Of a stretch of DNA of 64,000 bases, positions 35,659-44,377 are shown in pieces. Each line of letters starts with the position of its first letter. Within the stretch, counting starts at the first letter, position 1. The stretch spans positions 1 to 64,000 of the forward strand of contig JGZV01000012.1 in the NCBI GenBank assembly GCA_000741495.1. The letters are read 5' to 3'. The translations under genes were made by a program, and so were the position numbers. Below the pieces are notes generated by a model. That model did no database searches. It saw only the letters and a program-made list of their open reading frames with translations, and had not been told where the DNA came from. The stretch comes from Bifidobacterium thermophilum. Lineage in GTDB: Bacteria; Actinomycetota; Actinomycetes; Actinomycetales; Bifidobacteriaceae.

Positions 35659-36402
35659 ATGACACAGCAGGCCTCATCTGACACCACCCTTCCGCGTCGT
35701 CCGTATGGTGGTGTGCTTGCCGTGCAGATTATTGCGCTGGTGCTGTTGATTGGTGCAAGTATGCTCGGTCAGTTTGCGTTGTTCCTTGAAGTGCCGCTGT
35801 GTGTTGTGGCAATGGTTGCGTTCACTGTGTTTTGGCCGTTCCGCGGCACGTGGGTCGACAGGATGCTTGGCGTGCTTGCGGGGCTGGTTTCGTTCGTGTT
35901 CGCGTTCAATGCGCTGGGCAGTGAGGTGCTGTATCCGCCGTTGCACACGACCGGCAAGCTGGCTGTTGCTGCGGGCCCGCTTATCCGTTGGGCTTGCGTG
36001 TACGTGTTCCTGCTTGCGGCGTTCACGGTGATTGGTTTCGCCCGTCAAATGGCTCGGGAGCAGCGTACGGATCTGGTACGGTCGTTGTCGCAGAGCTTGA
36101 CTGGTGTGGTGGCGATGGCAAGTATGCCAGGCTGGCTGTTTATTGTGGTTGCCGCTTCTACGCACCCGTTTGGTGGTGCGCGGTTCTGGGCGGCTGACGT
36201 GGTGTGCGTGGTGGCGCTGGCGTTGGTGGTGCTTATAGTGGTCGCGTCGCGGTATTGGCTGAAGGATTTCGACCCGGATCCTGCTGTGCCGGCTCCGTGG
36301 GTTGGAATCGCCCTGCTGACGGTGATGCTGCTGGGGTTGGTGGCGTTCGCGGCGACGCTGGCGTTGTTGTTGTGCCAGTTCGGTCCAGTATTTGTGGGCT
36401 GA
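35659..36402 (+). CDS. Seven-TM membrane protein of unknown function
   Basis: 247 residues with about seven hydrophobic helices, e.g. [68 protein letters not shown] and the last [17 protein letters not shown]. The loop between TM4 and TM5 is basic ([15 protein letters not shown]). No transporter or enzyme signature is seen. ATG 35659 has GGAAGGA 5 nt upstream. It diverges from the GlnR-like gene, and triple GlnR-type half-sites lie 70 bases before its start, so nitrogen control is a hypothesis. Confidence 0.7.
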   Translation: MTQQASSDTTLPRRPYGGVLAVQIIALVLLIGASMLGQFALFLEVPLCVVAMVAFTVFWPFRGTWVDRMLGVLAGLVSFVFAFNALGSEVLYPPLHTTGKLAVAAGPLIRWACVYVFLLAAFTVIGFARQMAREQRTDLVRSLSQSLTGVVAMASMPGWLFIVVAASTHPFGGARFWAADVVCVVALALVVLIVVASRYWLKDFDPDPAVPAPWVGIALLTVMLLGLVAFAATLALLLCQFGPVFVG

Positions 36403-36858
36403 CTTTCGCTGATTTGCTGCGGGAACCCGATGATGCGAAGGGACTCGGGGTTCCTATGTGCGGTGGCTGCGGCTAGTCCGAGATGGGTTCGCAACTCGCG
36501 GTTGCCGGGATATCGCCGGGGTGTCCTCGGGGCGGATTCCTGCAGTCGTAGCGGTATCTCGGGCAAGATTACGTAGATGCGGCGCTATATCCCGGCTGTC
36601 TTGTGATTGCTGCTCCGGCCTCTGGGTGATGCGATGGTTTCTCCGATATCCCGGGTGGAGCGCGCTGCGGCGTCGTGCGATTGGGGGTGTAGTTGCGGCA
36701 TCGTGTTGTGGATGCCGGTCTATCTCGGATATTCTGTGCGCGGTGTCGGTCGGGAACCCCGAGTTGGGACGCTATCGGCCGATGCCTGTTGCCGCGTTGC
36801 TTACTGACGCTCGGTCCATCGGCCCATTCACCGGCCGATGCTGCCGCGCTGCCTGTCG
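36403..36858. other. Long intergenic stretch without a gene
   Basis: Frames across it have no ribosome binding site and no protein-like composition. It contains GGAACCCGA/TCGGGGTTCC (36422-36454), which may terminate the 7-TM gene, several ATATCCCGG-like words, and two copies of CGGCCGATGC about 56-60 bases apart near its end. It may be decayed sequence. Confidence 0.5.
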
Positions 36859-37443
36859 CTACCAGGCGATGACGCCGAGATGCTCGAGCAGCACCTTGAG
36901 GCCGATGAGAATCAAAATCACGCCGCCCGCAATCTGCGACGGTTTCTGCCATTTGGCGCCGAACGCGTGGCCGATATGCAGCCCGACGGCTGAAAAGGTG
37001 CCGGTCACCACACCGATCACCAGCACCGACCACACGATATTCACCTTCATGAATGCGAAACTCACTCCGATCGCGAACGCGTCAATACTACACGCGATGG
37101 CGAGCGGCAGCATGTGCCGCCAATCAAACTGCGGGGTTTCGCGTGCGTTCTCGTCATCCTCTTCGAACGCTTCGCGAATCATATTGCCACCGATCAGCGT
37201 GAGCAGGCCGAAAATAATCCAATGATCCACGGCCGTCACGTATGCGCTGAAGGTGTCGGCCACCAGATAGCCGAGCAGCGGGAACAACGCCTGGAACCCG
37301 CCGAACCATAGGGCGGTTTTCAACGCGTCCAGCGGACGCACCCGGCGTACGGTCAGGCCCTTGCCGATGGACACGGCGAACGCGTCCATGGACAGGGATA
37401 CGGCGATAAGAAGAATTCCCGCGATAGAGGAAGCTGATGTCAT
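36859..37443 (-). CDS. mntP: Manganese efflux pump MntP
   Basis: 194 residues with six hydrophobic helices in two inverted halves. Each half has the conserved acidic helix: SMDAFAVSIGKG near residue 20 and ACSIDAFAIGVSFAF near residue 120; IGGNMIREAF and the final helix GGVILILIGLKVLLEHLG are also typical. MntP exports Mn2+ to prevent toxicity. ATG 37443 is preferred; a GTG two codons earlier at 37449 is possible. The 5' leader has a GC-rich hairpin at 37491-37540, which might be regulatory. Monocistronic. Confidence 0.93.
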   Translation of the reverse strand: MTSASSIAGILLIAVSLSMDAFAVSIGKGLTVRRVRPLDALKTALWFGGFQALFPLLGYLVADTFSAYVTAVDHWIIFGLLTLIGGNMIREAFEEDDENARETPQFDWRHMLPLAIACSIDAFAIGVSFAFMKVNIVWSVLVIGVVTGTFSAVGLHIGHAFGAKWQKPSQIAGGVILILIGLKVLLEHLGVIAW

Positions 37444-37490
37444 AGTCACTACATGGGTTCATCCGCGGCACGGATGGGCCTCGACGGTGT

Positions 37491-37540
37491 GCCGCCTACG
37501 CCTTACGGTCCGACATTGCGACTGCCGGCGTAGGGGCGGC
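37491..37540 (-). other. Hairpin in the mntP leader
   Basis: GCCGCC..TACGCC pairs with GGCGTA..GGCGGC across 37491-37540, with a 2-nt bulge. It lies about 50 nt before mntP. I could not fit it to the yybP-ykoY Mn riboswitch consensus. Confidence 0.4.
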
Positions 37541-37649
37541 TTTGAATTCCTGTGAATCTGTGCGCATGTCGAAATTACCCGTTTAAGTATAGTCGCTCGC
37601 AGTCCAAAGACAAGCTGCCGATTACGCCGACCACGCAGTTTGGGCAAAC

Positions 37650-37683
37650 GAAAGGGACCGCCCCAATCGGGACGGCCCCTTTC
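37650..37683 (-). terminator. ppa terminator
   Basis: Arms 37650-37664 and 37669-37683 pair over 15 positions with two non-Watson-Crick pairs; T-rich CTTTCGTTTG follows on the minus strand. Confidence 0.75.
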
Positions 37684-37775
37684 CTGAGAGCGTGCGCGTA
37701 AAGTTCGATTCGGCATGAAGCCTAGGTGATTGTCATCCGATCCTGAGCCTCAAACCGAAAGCCGAACCGTATGCG

Positions 37776-38273
37776 TCACTTGGCTTCGGAAGCGGCGAGA
37801 CGCTCGCGAGCGGCCTTGATTTCGGCTTCGGCCTTGTCCACGCCGGCCCAGAAATCGCCCGGCTTGACTTCCTTGCCCGGTTCCAGAGCCTTGTACTGCT
37901 CGAAGAAGTGCTTGATTTCGGCCTTGTGGTACTCGTTGACGTCGTCGATGTCCTTGATGTCGTCGAAACGCACGTCGGCGGGCACGCACAGCACCTTGTC
38001 GTCGCCGCCGGCCTCGTCAACCATATGATACAGGCCGACAGCGCGGCACTCGACCACGCAGCCCGGGAACACGGAATTCGGGATCATCACGAGCGCGTCG
38101 AGCGGATCGCCGTCCTCGCCCAACGTGCCGTCGATGTAGCCGTAGTCATCCGGGTAGCCCATGGCGGTGAACAGCGTACGATCCAGGAAGACGCGACCGG
38201 TCTCATGGTCCACTTCATACTTGTTCTTGGAACCGCGCGGAATCTCCACGACGACATTGAAGGTTTCTGCCAT
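37776..38273 (-). CDS. ppa: Inorganic pyrophosphatase
   Basis: 165 residues, soluble family I enzyme that hydrolyses PPi to phosphate with Mg2+. Key residues are in [37 protein letters not shown] (the Asp cluster DGDPLD) and [14 protein letters not shown]-terminal helix [16 protein letters not shown] is normal. AAGGAG lies 7 nt before ATG 38273. It pulls biosynthetic reactions forward by removing PPi. Monocistronic with its own terminator. Confidence 0.97.
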   Translation of the reverse strand: MAETFNVVVEIPRGSKNKYEVDHETGRVFLDRTLFTAMGYPDDYGYIDGTLGEDGDPLDALVMIPNSVFPGCVVECRAVGLYHMVDEAGGDDKVLCVPADVRFDDIKDIDDVNEYHKAEIKHFFEQYKALEPGKEVKPGDFWAGVDKAEAEIKAARERLAASEAK

Positions 38274-38314
38274 TTCGAATCTCCTTGATAGACAACAGGA
38301 TTTCCGCTATTCAG

Positions 38315-38373
38315 GATACTCGGTACCCGGCACGTATGCCACGCGAAACGGACTGTGCAGGATACCGGGTATC
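38315..38373 (-). terminator. Imperfect hairpin after the GlgE-like gene
   Basis: GATACTCGGTACCC (38315-38328) and GGATACCGGGTATC (38360-38373) pair with two mismatches over a 31-nt loop. A weak terminator candidate. Confidence 0.35.
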
Positions 38374-38387
38374 GGAAATCCGGGAAA

Positions 38388-40520
38388 CTACCGCTTGACG
38401 CTCAGCACGTGCGCGACGTCGGCCCATGGGGCGAGCGAGACATAATTGTCGTTCGTCCAGGTGAAGGTGCGGTCGGTCAGTTCGTCCACGACGGTGAACG
38501 GCTCGCCGGCTGGCAGGCCGAATGCTGTCGGATCGAGGCGGATCATGGACTGGTGCGCCTCATGACCGTCAAGGTTCACGACCACGATCAACGTGTCCGG
38601 CTTGCCGTCCGCCGTGAGTTCGGCGGGCGTATGGCGGGCGAACGCGAGAATATTCGCATCCGGGCTGTCCAGAATCGTCAGATTATGGTAGCTGCGTGTC
38701 GCCGGATGCCGCTTGCGGATTGCGTTAAGCGAGGTGAGCAGCTCGGCGATGCCATACTTGTCGGTCTTGCTCCAGTCACGTACGCGAATCTCATATTCCT
38801 CGGGATTCTCGGGAGCCTGCGTGCCCGGCTGCTGCTTGTTTTCCACCAGCTCGTAGCCGCTGGCGACACCCCAGCTCGGCACGCCCATCGCGGCGAGCAC
38901 CGCGCGGATCGCATAGCCGGCGATGCCGTTATCACGCAGATAATCGGTGAGAATGCGATGCGTGGACGGCCAGAACGTGTCATGTTGTGTGTATGCGGCA
39001 TCACTGTTCGCCTCGAACAGGTACTCTTCCAGCTCGCGCTTGGTGTTGCGCCACGGGAAGTAGCAGTCCGACTGGGTGAAGCCGGCGCGGCTCAGCGCGC
39101 CCATCATCGCGGGTGCGGTGAAGGATTCCGCGAGGAACAGCACCTCCGGATGCGTGTGGCGGGTCTGCTCGATGATCCGCTGCCATGCCTGCGCCGGCCA
39201 ACGGTACGGTTCGACTGCGCGGAACGCCGTCACACCGGCTTTCACCCACACGTCCAAGGTGTGGACAATCGCCTTGACAATACCGTCAGGATCGGCATCG
39301 AAATCAAGTGGGACCATATCGTCGCGCTTCGCCTGCTGGTCGAGCGGGGCTGCCGGCGTGCCGTCAGCCTTACGGCGCACCCACTGAGGATGCTTGACAA
39401 TCCACGGATTATCAGGTGACACGAACAACGACACATCAAGCGCCACTTCAAGACCCAGCTCATGGGCCTTCGCCGTGAACGCTCGGACATCATCCATCGT
39501 GCCGAGCGACGGATCCACACTGTCCGCAGCACCGTCAGCCGAGCCGACAGCGTACGGGGAGCCCGGATCGTGGGCACCGGCATGGGCGGCTCCGTTACGG
39601 CCGCGCCGGCCGGTCACACCGATCGGGCTGATCGGAGGCAGGCATACCGTGTCGAAGCCTTCAGCTGCGGCACGTTCCAGACCGGACACTGCAGTGGCAA
39701 GCGTGCCGGGACGCGTGAACCCGGCCGCATCATCATCCACGGCACCCTCGGAACGCGGGAAGAAATCATACCAAGCAGTGAAACTGGACGCAGGACGTTC
39801 CACGTGGAACGTGCGCGGCGCGCTTCCCGACACACCGTCGCGCAGCGGCTTGGCCTCGTACAACGCCACGACATCATCGCCAGTGGCCGCTGCAAAGCGT
39901 TCCGCAACTGACAGTGCACGGTCATCCAGCGTGTCGGCGGCCTTCTTCAGCGTGCTGCGCTCGCTGGCGGTCAGGTGTGCGTCGCGGGTCGAAGCCCAGC
40001 GGCGCAGCAGAGTTGCGCCGGCATTGAGCATGTTCTCGACATCGTCGTGGGCATCGACTGCCGTTTTGGCTTGCTTGAGCCATACGTCGTACGGGTCGAG
40101 CCATGCTTCGATGCTGACTGTCCAATCGCCCAGCTGGCGTTTGACTGCCGACCAGCCGGACTGCCATGGGCGGGTGTCGCTTGGCTGACCGGCCTGCACG
40201 TCGGCTTCCCAGCGGCTCAGACCGGGGTTGGTGCAGGTCATGGTGCGGCGCATGGTTTCCTTGCCACGCGGGTTGCGTACGATTGCGGTGGCGGCGAGTG
40301 TCAGTCCCTGTTCGGCGGCGAGTTGGGCGCTGACATGGAATTGTTCGCCGAGTTCGACGCGTGCAGCAGTCTCGCCATGCGGAGTGATATCAAAGATTGC
40401 GATGCGGCCGAAACCGGTGGTCGCGGCGGCTTTGCTTCGGGTCGTGCGTTTGCGTGATGTAGTGGTGTTCGCCGCTGTTGTTGTCGTAGCGGCTGTTGTT
40501 GCCTTCTTCTGTTCGGTCAT
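38388..40520 (-). CDS. GlgE-like GH13_3 protein, probably catalytically inactive
   Basis: 710 residues. A Thr/Ala/Lys tail (1-35) and the N-terminal beta domain (GRIAIFDITPHGETAARVELGE) precede a TIM barrel that follows GlgE (maltose-1-phosphate maltosyltransferase): LPPISPIGVTGRRGRNGA, SPYAVGSADGAADSVDPSLG, VPLDFDADPDGIV, FLAESFTAPAMMGAL, AIRAVLAA-GVPSWGVASGYEL. At the nucleophile (RVDNPH in GlgE) it reads RAVEPY, so Val436 replaces Asp. The acid Glu465 remains; the transition-state Asp (NTPD) is replaced in FWPSTH. GlgE activity is therefore unlikely. Minus-strand TACAAT lies 6 nt before the ATG. No glycogen or trehalose genes are nearby. Confidence 0.85.
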   Translation of the reverse strand: MTEQKKATTAATTTTAANTTTSRKRTTRSKAAATTGFGRIAIFDITPHGETAARVELGEQFHVSAQLAAEQGLTLAATAIVRNPRGKETMRRTMTCTNPGLSRWEADVQAGQPSDTRPWQSGWSAVKRQLGDWTVSIEAWLDPYDVWLKQAKTAVDAHDDVENMLNAGATLLRRWASTRDAHLTASERSTLKKAADTLDDRALSVAERFAAATGDDVVALYEAKPLRDGVSGSAPRTFHVERPASSFTAWYDFFPRSEGAVDDDAAGFTRPGTLATAVSGLERAAAEGFDTVCLPPISPIGVTGRRGRNGAAHAGAHDPGSPYAVGSADGAADSVDPSLGTMDDVRAFTAKAHELGLEVALDVSLFVSPDNPWIVKHPQWVRRKADGTPAAPLDQQAKRDDMVPLDFDADPDGIVKAIVHTLDVWVKAGVTAFRAVEPYRWPAQAWQRIIEQTRHTHPEVLFLAESFTAPAMMGALSRAGFTQSDCYFPWRNTKRELEEYLFEANSDAAYTQHDTFWPSTHRILTDYLRDNGIAGYAIRAVLAAMGVPSWGVASGYELVENKQQPGTQAPENPEEYEIRVRDWSKTDKYGIAELLTSLNAIRKRHPATRSYHNLTILDSPDANILAFARHTPAELTADGKPDTLIVVVNLDGHEAHQSMIRLDPTAFGLPAGEPFTVVDELTDRTFTWTNDNYVSLAPWADVAHVLSVKR

Positions 40521-40526
40521 ACCGCT

Positions 40527-40532
40527 ATTGTA
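40527..40532 (-). promoter_or_regulatory. Putative -10 box, leaderless start
   Basis: Minus-strand TACAAT, 6 nt before ATG 40520. Confidence 0.5.
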
Positions 40533-40664
40533 TGAACGTTTTCGTTACATGTGCATGATTGACAAGCGCAACATGCGGAAAATTCCCCAGAAATTCAGGT
40601 CTCGTTGCGTTTCCCGCCGCGGTCTGCGCAGAGTGTCCCGTAAACACGGTGCATGGTTGCCGTG

Positions 40665-40710
40665 CTGCTTCCGCCGACGCTGAACAGGCGCTGAGCGTCG
40701 GTAGAAGCAG
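40665..40710. repeat. Hairpin repeat family A, copy 3
   Basis: Arms CTGCTTCCGCCGACGCT (40665-40681) and AGCGTCGGTAGAAGCAG (40694-40710) pair over 17 bp with one C-A mismatch and one G-T wobble. Confidence 0.7.
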
Positions 40711-40722
40711 TGGATTGGCGTC

Positions 40723-41730
40723 TCAGTCACGTTGCAGGGTGATTTCACCGGCGATGGAACGACCCATCCATGCGGATAATTCAGAGCCGCTCAGCTCTTG
40801 TGACAGCAGGAACACCACTTTCGCATATGCTGCTTCGAGCGTCATATCGCCGGTGCCGACCGCACCTGCCTGCGCGATGGCGTCGCTGGTTTCATAATGC
40901 CCGAGCAGCACGTTCGCCTGTTCGCATTGCGAGGCGACGATGACGGGGACTCCTGAGTCGAGTGTATCCGTGATGACGTCGGCAAATCCCGGTTCAAGGC
41001 TGGGGATGTTCCCCACGCCGTAGGCGCGTAGTAATACGGCTTCGGGTAGAGGATTGAGCATGGCGGCCAGCCGCTTGGCACTCATGCCGGGAACCGTGTC
41101 GATGACCGCCACGTCATGCCGCGTGTACGGTTTGGGGTTCGTCCATCCTTCGCCCGGATTGTCGAACGATTCCCACTGCCAAGGCGTGCCTGTGCATGCG
41201 AGCATGCCGGTGGACGGCGAGTTGAAGCCTTCGAACGCCCAGCTTGAGGCTTTGGTCACACGGTTACCGGCGAACAGGTGATGCCCGAAGAACAAGGAAA
41301 CGCCGGTGGCACGACCGCTCAGCGCAGCGTTGAGCGCGCCGGTCACGTTGGCGGTCGCATCGGATTCGATTTTGCCGAGCGGATGCTGGGAACCGGTGAA
41401 AATCACCGGCTTGCTGAACTCGGTCAGCGCGTACGACAACGCGGCCGCGGAGTAGCTCATCGTATCGGTGCCGTGGAGCACGATGAACGCGTCGGCCTCG
41501 TCGCGATGGGCCCACAGATCGTCGATCATCGACTGCCAGTTTTCCGGGGTCGCGTTCGACGAGTCAATCAGCGGGTCAAGTTCAGTGAGCGTCACGTCGC
41601 CGTCGCGCAGCTCGTCGCTTTCCCCGAGCAGGCGTCGCAGCCATCCGCGCATGTCGGCGCCGGGAACGAGCCCATGGTCGGATTCGATCATGCCGATGGT
41701 GCCACCCGTATAGGTGATATGAATACGCAT
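40723..41730 (-). CDS. ansA: L-asparaginase (type I-like)
   Basis: 335 residues. Both catalytic threonine motifs are present: ITYTGGTIGM at the N-terminus and FIVLHGTDTMSYSAAAL near residue 90, with the Lys of PLGKIESDA-type region downstream. It hydrolyses asparagine to aspartate and ammonia. No signal peptide, so it acts in the cytoplasm. GGAGACAGG precedes ATG 41730. It lies 71 bases after an amino-acid permease gene on the same strand, so the pair probably imports and deamidates asparagine. Confidence 0.93.
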   Translation of the reverse strand: MRIHITYTGGTIGMIESDHGLVPGADMRGWLRRLLGESDELRDGDVTLTELDPLIDSSNATPENWQSMIDDLWAHRDEADAFIVLHGTDTMSYSAAALSYALTEFSKPVIFTGSQHPLGKIESDATANVTGALNAALSGRATGVSLFFGHHLFAGNRVTKASSWAFEGFNSPSTGMLACTGTPWQWESFDNPGEGWTNPKPYTRHDVAVIDTVPGMSAKRLAAMLNPLPEAVLLRAYGVGNIPSLEPGFADVITDTLDSGVPVIVASQCEQANVLLGHYETSDAIAQAGAVGTGDMTLEAAYAKVVFLLSQELSGSELSAWMGRSIAGEITLQRD

Positions 41731-41801
41731 CCTGTCTCCTTGCGCTTGCTACTTGACCGTTGCCGGTTTCCAGTATCGCTGGAACCGCGTATATCGTCGG
41801 T

Positions 41802-43346
41802 TCAGGCGGCGGCGAAATCGTCGCTCAACTCTTCGATGGAATCCTCATCCTCGTCATTGTCGAGAATCTCGTCCATCAGGCTGCCGTCGATTCGTCCGCG
41901 CACCGCGTACCAGCCGATAACCATCGCGACCACAACCACGGCGAACATCGCAAGTGTCCACCTACCGGACGTACTCGTGAGATTTGAGATGACGACGATG
42001 GCGAAGAACACGAGCGCCAGATAATCCGTGAACGGTGCTCCCGGCATCCGGTATGCGGGGCGTTGCTCTTTGCCGGCTTTGACGCGTTTGAGGAACGCGA
42101 GATGGGTCACCAAGATTGACGACCATGTGCCGGCGATGCCGATGCCGGCAAGATTCATGATGATATCGAAGGCGTTGGCGGGCAGCACTGCGTTGAGCAC
42201 CACGCCAATCAGGCCGAGCGCTGACGTGATGATGATGCCGCCGTACGGAATGTGGTTCTTGTTCATGCGGGCGGCGAATTTCGGGCCGGAACCTGCAATC
42301 GCCATCGAGCGCAGTGTGCGGCCGGTCGCGTAGAGGCCGGCGTTGAGCGACGACAGCGCGGCGGTCAGCACCACGACTTGGATGACGTCGCCGGCATGGG
42401 GGATGCCGACACCCGCGAAGAAGGTGACGAATGGTGATTCATTCGACGAATACGCCGTATATGGCAGTACGAGCGCCATGAGAATGACCGAACCGACGTA
42501 GAAGCCGAAAATACGCACGATCATCGAATTGATGGCTTTCGGCAGCACCTGTTGGGCTTCTTTCGCCTCGCCTGCCGCGACACCCACCATTTCGGTGCCG
42601 CCGAATGCGAAGACCACGCCGAGAGTCAGCGCGAACACGGGGGCGATGCCTTCAGGGAAGAATCCGCCGTGCTCGGTGATGTTATGCAGGCCGGCATGGT
42701 ATTGCCCGACCGGGGCGCCGGTGATAATCGCCCAGATGGCGATGACCATGAACGCGAGAATCGTGAATACTTTGATGGCGGCGAACCAGAATTCGGCTTC
42801 TCCGAACGCTTTGACGCTCAACATATTCAGCGCGAATACCGCGGCGAGCGCGCACAGGGCAAGCACCCATTGCGGAATCGCTTTGAACGCCTGCCAGTAG
42901 TGGAAGTAGAGCGCGACCGCGGTGATATCGGCCATCACGGTGGTGGACCAGTCGAGGAAGAACAGCCAGCCGGTGATGTATGCGCCTTTTTCGCCGAGGA
43001 ATTCGCGCGCGTAGGACACGAACGCGCCGGAGGAGGGGCGTCGGATCGCCAGTTCGCCGAGCGCGCGGACCATGAGGAACGCGAAAATGCCGCACACCGC
43101 ATACGCGATGGTCAAGCCGGCGCCGCCTTGGGCGAGGCGTCCGCCCGCGCCGAGGAACAGGCCGGTGCCGATTGAACCGCCGATAGCGATCATCTGGATG
43201 TGGCGTGGCTTGAGGTCTTTGGCGTAGCCGGCGTCGCTTTTATCGACCGCCTGGGTTGTTTGGGCGCTTGGGGTTGCCGCCGTCGCCGATGCTTGAGGCG
43301 TGGGGTTGGCTGGTGCGGGTGACTGCCCGGGGTGTGGTGTTGCCAT
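41802..43346 (-). CDS. Amino acid permease (APC superfamily, AAT type)
   Basis: 514 residues with 12 predicted TM helices between a Pro/Ala/Thr-rich N-terminal tail of about 40 residues and an acidic C-terminal tail (about 25 residues, many Asp and Glu). Family blocks: KPRHIQMIAIGGSIGTGLFLGAG, FMVRALGELAIRRPSSGAFVSYAREFLG (in two parts), FAFGGTEMVGVAAGEAK. It is a proton-coupled importer like GABA, lysine or asparagine permeases. The adjacent asparaginase makes asparagine the best guess. ATG 43346 has CAGGAACG upstream; the frame to 43400 lacks support. Confidence 0.9.
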   Translation of the reverse strand: MATPHPGQSPAPANPTPQASATAATPSAQTTQAVDKSDAGYAKDLKPRHIQMIAIGGSIGTGLFLGAGGRLAQGGAGLTIAYAVCGIFAFLMVRALGELAIRRPSSGAFVSYAREFLGEKGAYITGWLFFLDWSTTVMADITAVALYFHYWQAFKAIPQWVLALCALAAVFALNMLSVKAFGEAEFWFAAIKVFTILAFMVIAIWAIITGAPVGQYHAGLHNITEHGGFFPEGIAPVFALTLGVVFAFGGTEMVGVAAGEAKEAQQVLPKAINSMIVRIFGFYVGSVILMALVLPYTAYSSNESPFVTFFAGVGIPHAGDVIQVVVLTAALSSLNAGLYATGRTLRSMAIAGSGPKFAARMNKNHIPYGGIIITSALGLIGVVLNAVLPANAFDIIMNLAGIGIAGTWSSILVTHLAFLKRVKAGKEQRPAYRMPGAPFTDYLALVFFAIVVISNLTSTSGRWTLAMFAVVVVAMVIGWYAVRGRIDGSLMDEILDNDEDEDSIEELSDDFAAA

Positions 43347-43454
43347 CGTGTTGCGTTCCTGGTTTCTGTTGGAGGAGCCGTGTCTTTCCCGGTTTCGCAC
43401 GTGAATCGGTGCGGTGGGAATGACGTTGGCGGAAGCGTTCGCCCCTCGATTGTG

Positions 43455-43466
43455 TCAAACGTTTGA
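43455..43466. promoter_or_regulatory. 12-bp palindrome, LacI-type operator candidate
   Basis: TCAAACGTTTGA, a perfect palindrome about 110 bases before the permease start; overlaps a minus-strand TTGACA (43453-43458) that could be its -35. Confidence 0.45.
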
Positions 43467-43711
43467 TGGCAATGATAGCGCGGCGTTGTACCAGGCAGTC
43501 GCATCATCTCACCGACATGTCTAATTCTGCCGGTATCGCTTCTGGGTTGCTGCGCTGCAACCTTGCACCGTATGCGTGGTATGGATTCGATGCGCGCGAT
43601 CCGGGTGCTCCCGCGAATCGTTTGGAATCCGCCATGCGCCGGGGCATTCGGGATGGCTTCGGTTATACCGGGTCTTTCCGGCGCCCCGAAGTGCGCGGAT
43701 AAGCGGAACGC
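43467..43711. other. Intergenic, no gene seen
   Basis: Between the permease operator region and the small membrane protein gene. It has only short hairpins (GGTTGC/GCAACC near 43547) and no credible coding frame. Confidence 0.4.
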
Positions 43712-43996
43712 CTACCGTTCGATAGTGGTGGTGTCAGTGTGGGCGTCGCGGGTGATGGCATCGTTGTTATCGAATGTGTCATCGTCGTCATCGTCGTCGG
43801 GGGTGGTGCGCATGGCGATGATGACCCACACGGTCAAGGTGAGGCCGATGATGCCGGCGATGATCTCCATGATTGTGGAAGTGCTGGCATGCGATGACGC
43901 GGTGACGATGCCTTGTGCGAGTGATACGGCGGACAGCGATCCGAGCGTGAGTGCGATCAGCGGCGCCATCGGTTGGAGCGGTCGGTACAAAGTCAT
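43712..43996 (-). CDS. Small two-TM protein with acidic tail
   Basis: 94 residues: two hydrophobic helices (PLIALTLGSLSAVSLAQGIV and IIAGIIGLTLTVWVIIAM) joined by a Ser/Thr/His loop, then TTPDDDDDDDTFDNNDAIT with seven consecutive Asp. AAGGTAAG lies 5 nt before ATG 43996, which supports translation. No family recognised. A polyAsp tail could bind cations or be a recognition tag, but that is speculation. Confidence 0.65.
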   Translation of the reverse strand: MTLYRPLQPMAPLIALTLGSLSAVSLAQGIVTASSHASTSTIMEIIAGIIGLTLTVWVIIAMRTTPDDDDDDDTFDNNDAITRDAHTDTTTIER

Positions 43997-44108
43997 GTTT
44001 CTTACCTTTGCATTGTATTGTCTGGCTATTGGTGGCACATCCGCGGCGAATCTGCGTTCTGGTGCCGTTGACGGGTGCGTGCCTGGACCGTTCCATCGCC
44101 TGAATATG

Positions 44109-44147
44109 CGAAAACCGTGACCGGCATGCGTCGAATCACGGTTTTCG
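44109..44147 (-). terminator. Terminator after tRNA-fMet
   Basis: CGAAAACCGTGA (44109-44120) and TCACGGTTTTCG (44136-44147), perfect 12-bp stem, 15-nt loop; T-rich on the minus strand. Confidence 0.8.
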
Positions 44148-44157
44148 AAGGATTCCG

Positions 44158-44231
44158 TAGCGGGGCATGGATTTGAACCATGGACCTCTGGGTTATGAGC
44201 CCAGCGAGCTACCGAGCTGCTCCACCCCGCG
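44158..44231 (-). tRNA. tRNA-fMet (CAT), initiator
   Basis: Cloverleaf read on the minus strand, 74 nt, no encoded CCA. The acceptor begins CGCGGGG and ends CCCCGCT-A, leaving the first pair unpaired, and the anticodon stem has the three G-C pairs (GGG..CCC) of initiator tRNA. Anticodon CAT at 44195-44197. Confidence 0.93.
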
Positions 44232-44377
44232 TCGGCTGCTTCAAGCAGCAGTTATCTACTTTATCGAACGACAGGGAATTGTCAAATCGGCGTGCCGTTC
44301 AGCTCAGAGCGGATGGTGTGGGACAGCTGTCACGAATGTCCGGATATGCGCCGGAGCCGGTTGGCGGCGCGTGGGGT

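Noticed and set aside
36458..37225. 255-residue plus-strand frame over the mntP region
   Set aside because: Composition is rich in Arg, Cys and Trp with no start signal, and it runs antisense through mntP.
37444..37620. yybP-ykoY manganese riboswitch before mntP
   Set aside because: I could not align the conserved core; only a generic hairpin is visible.
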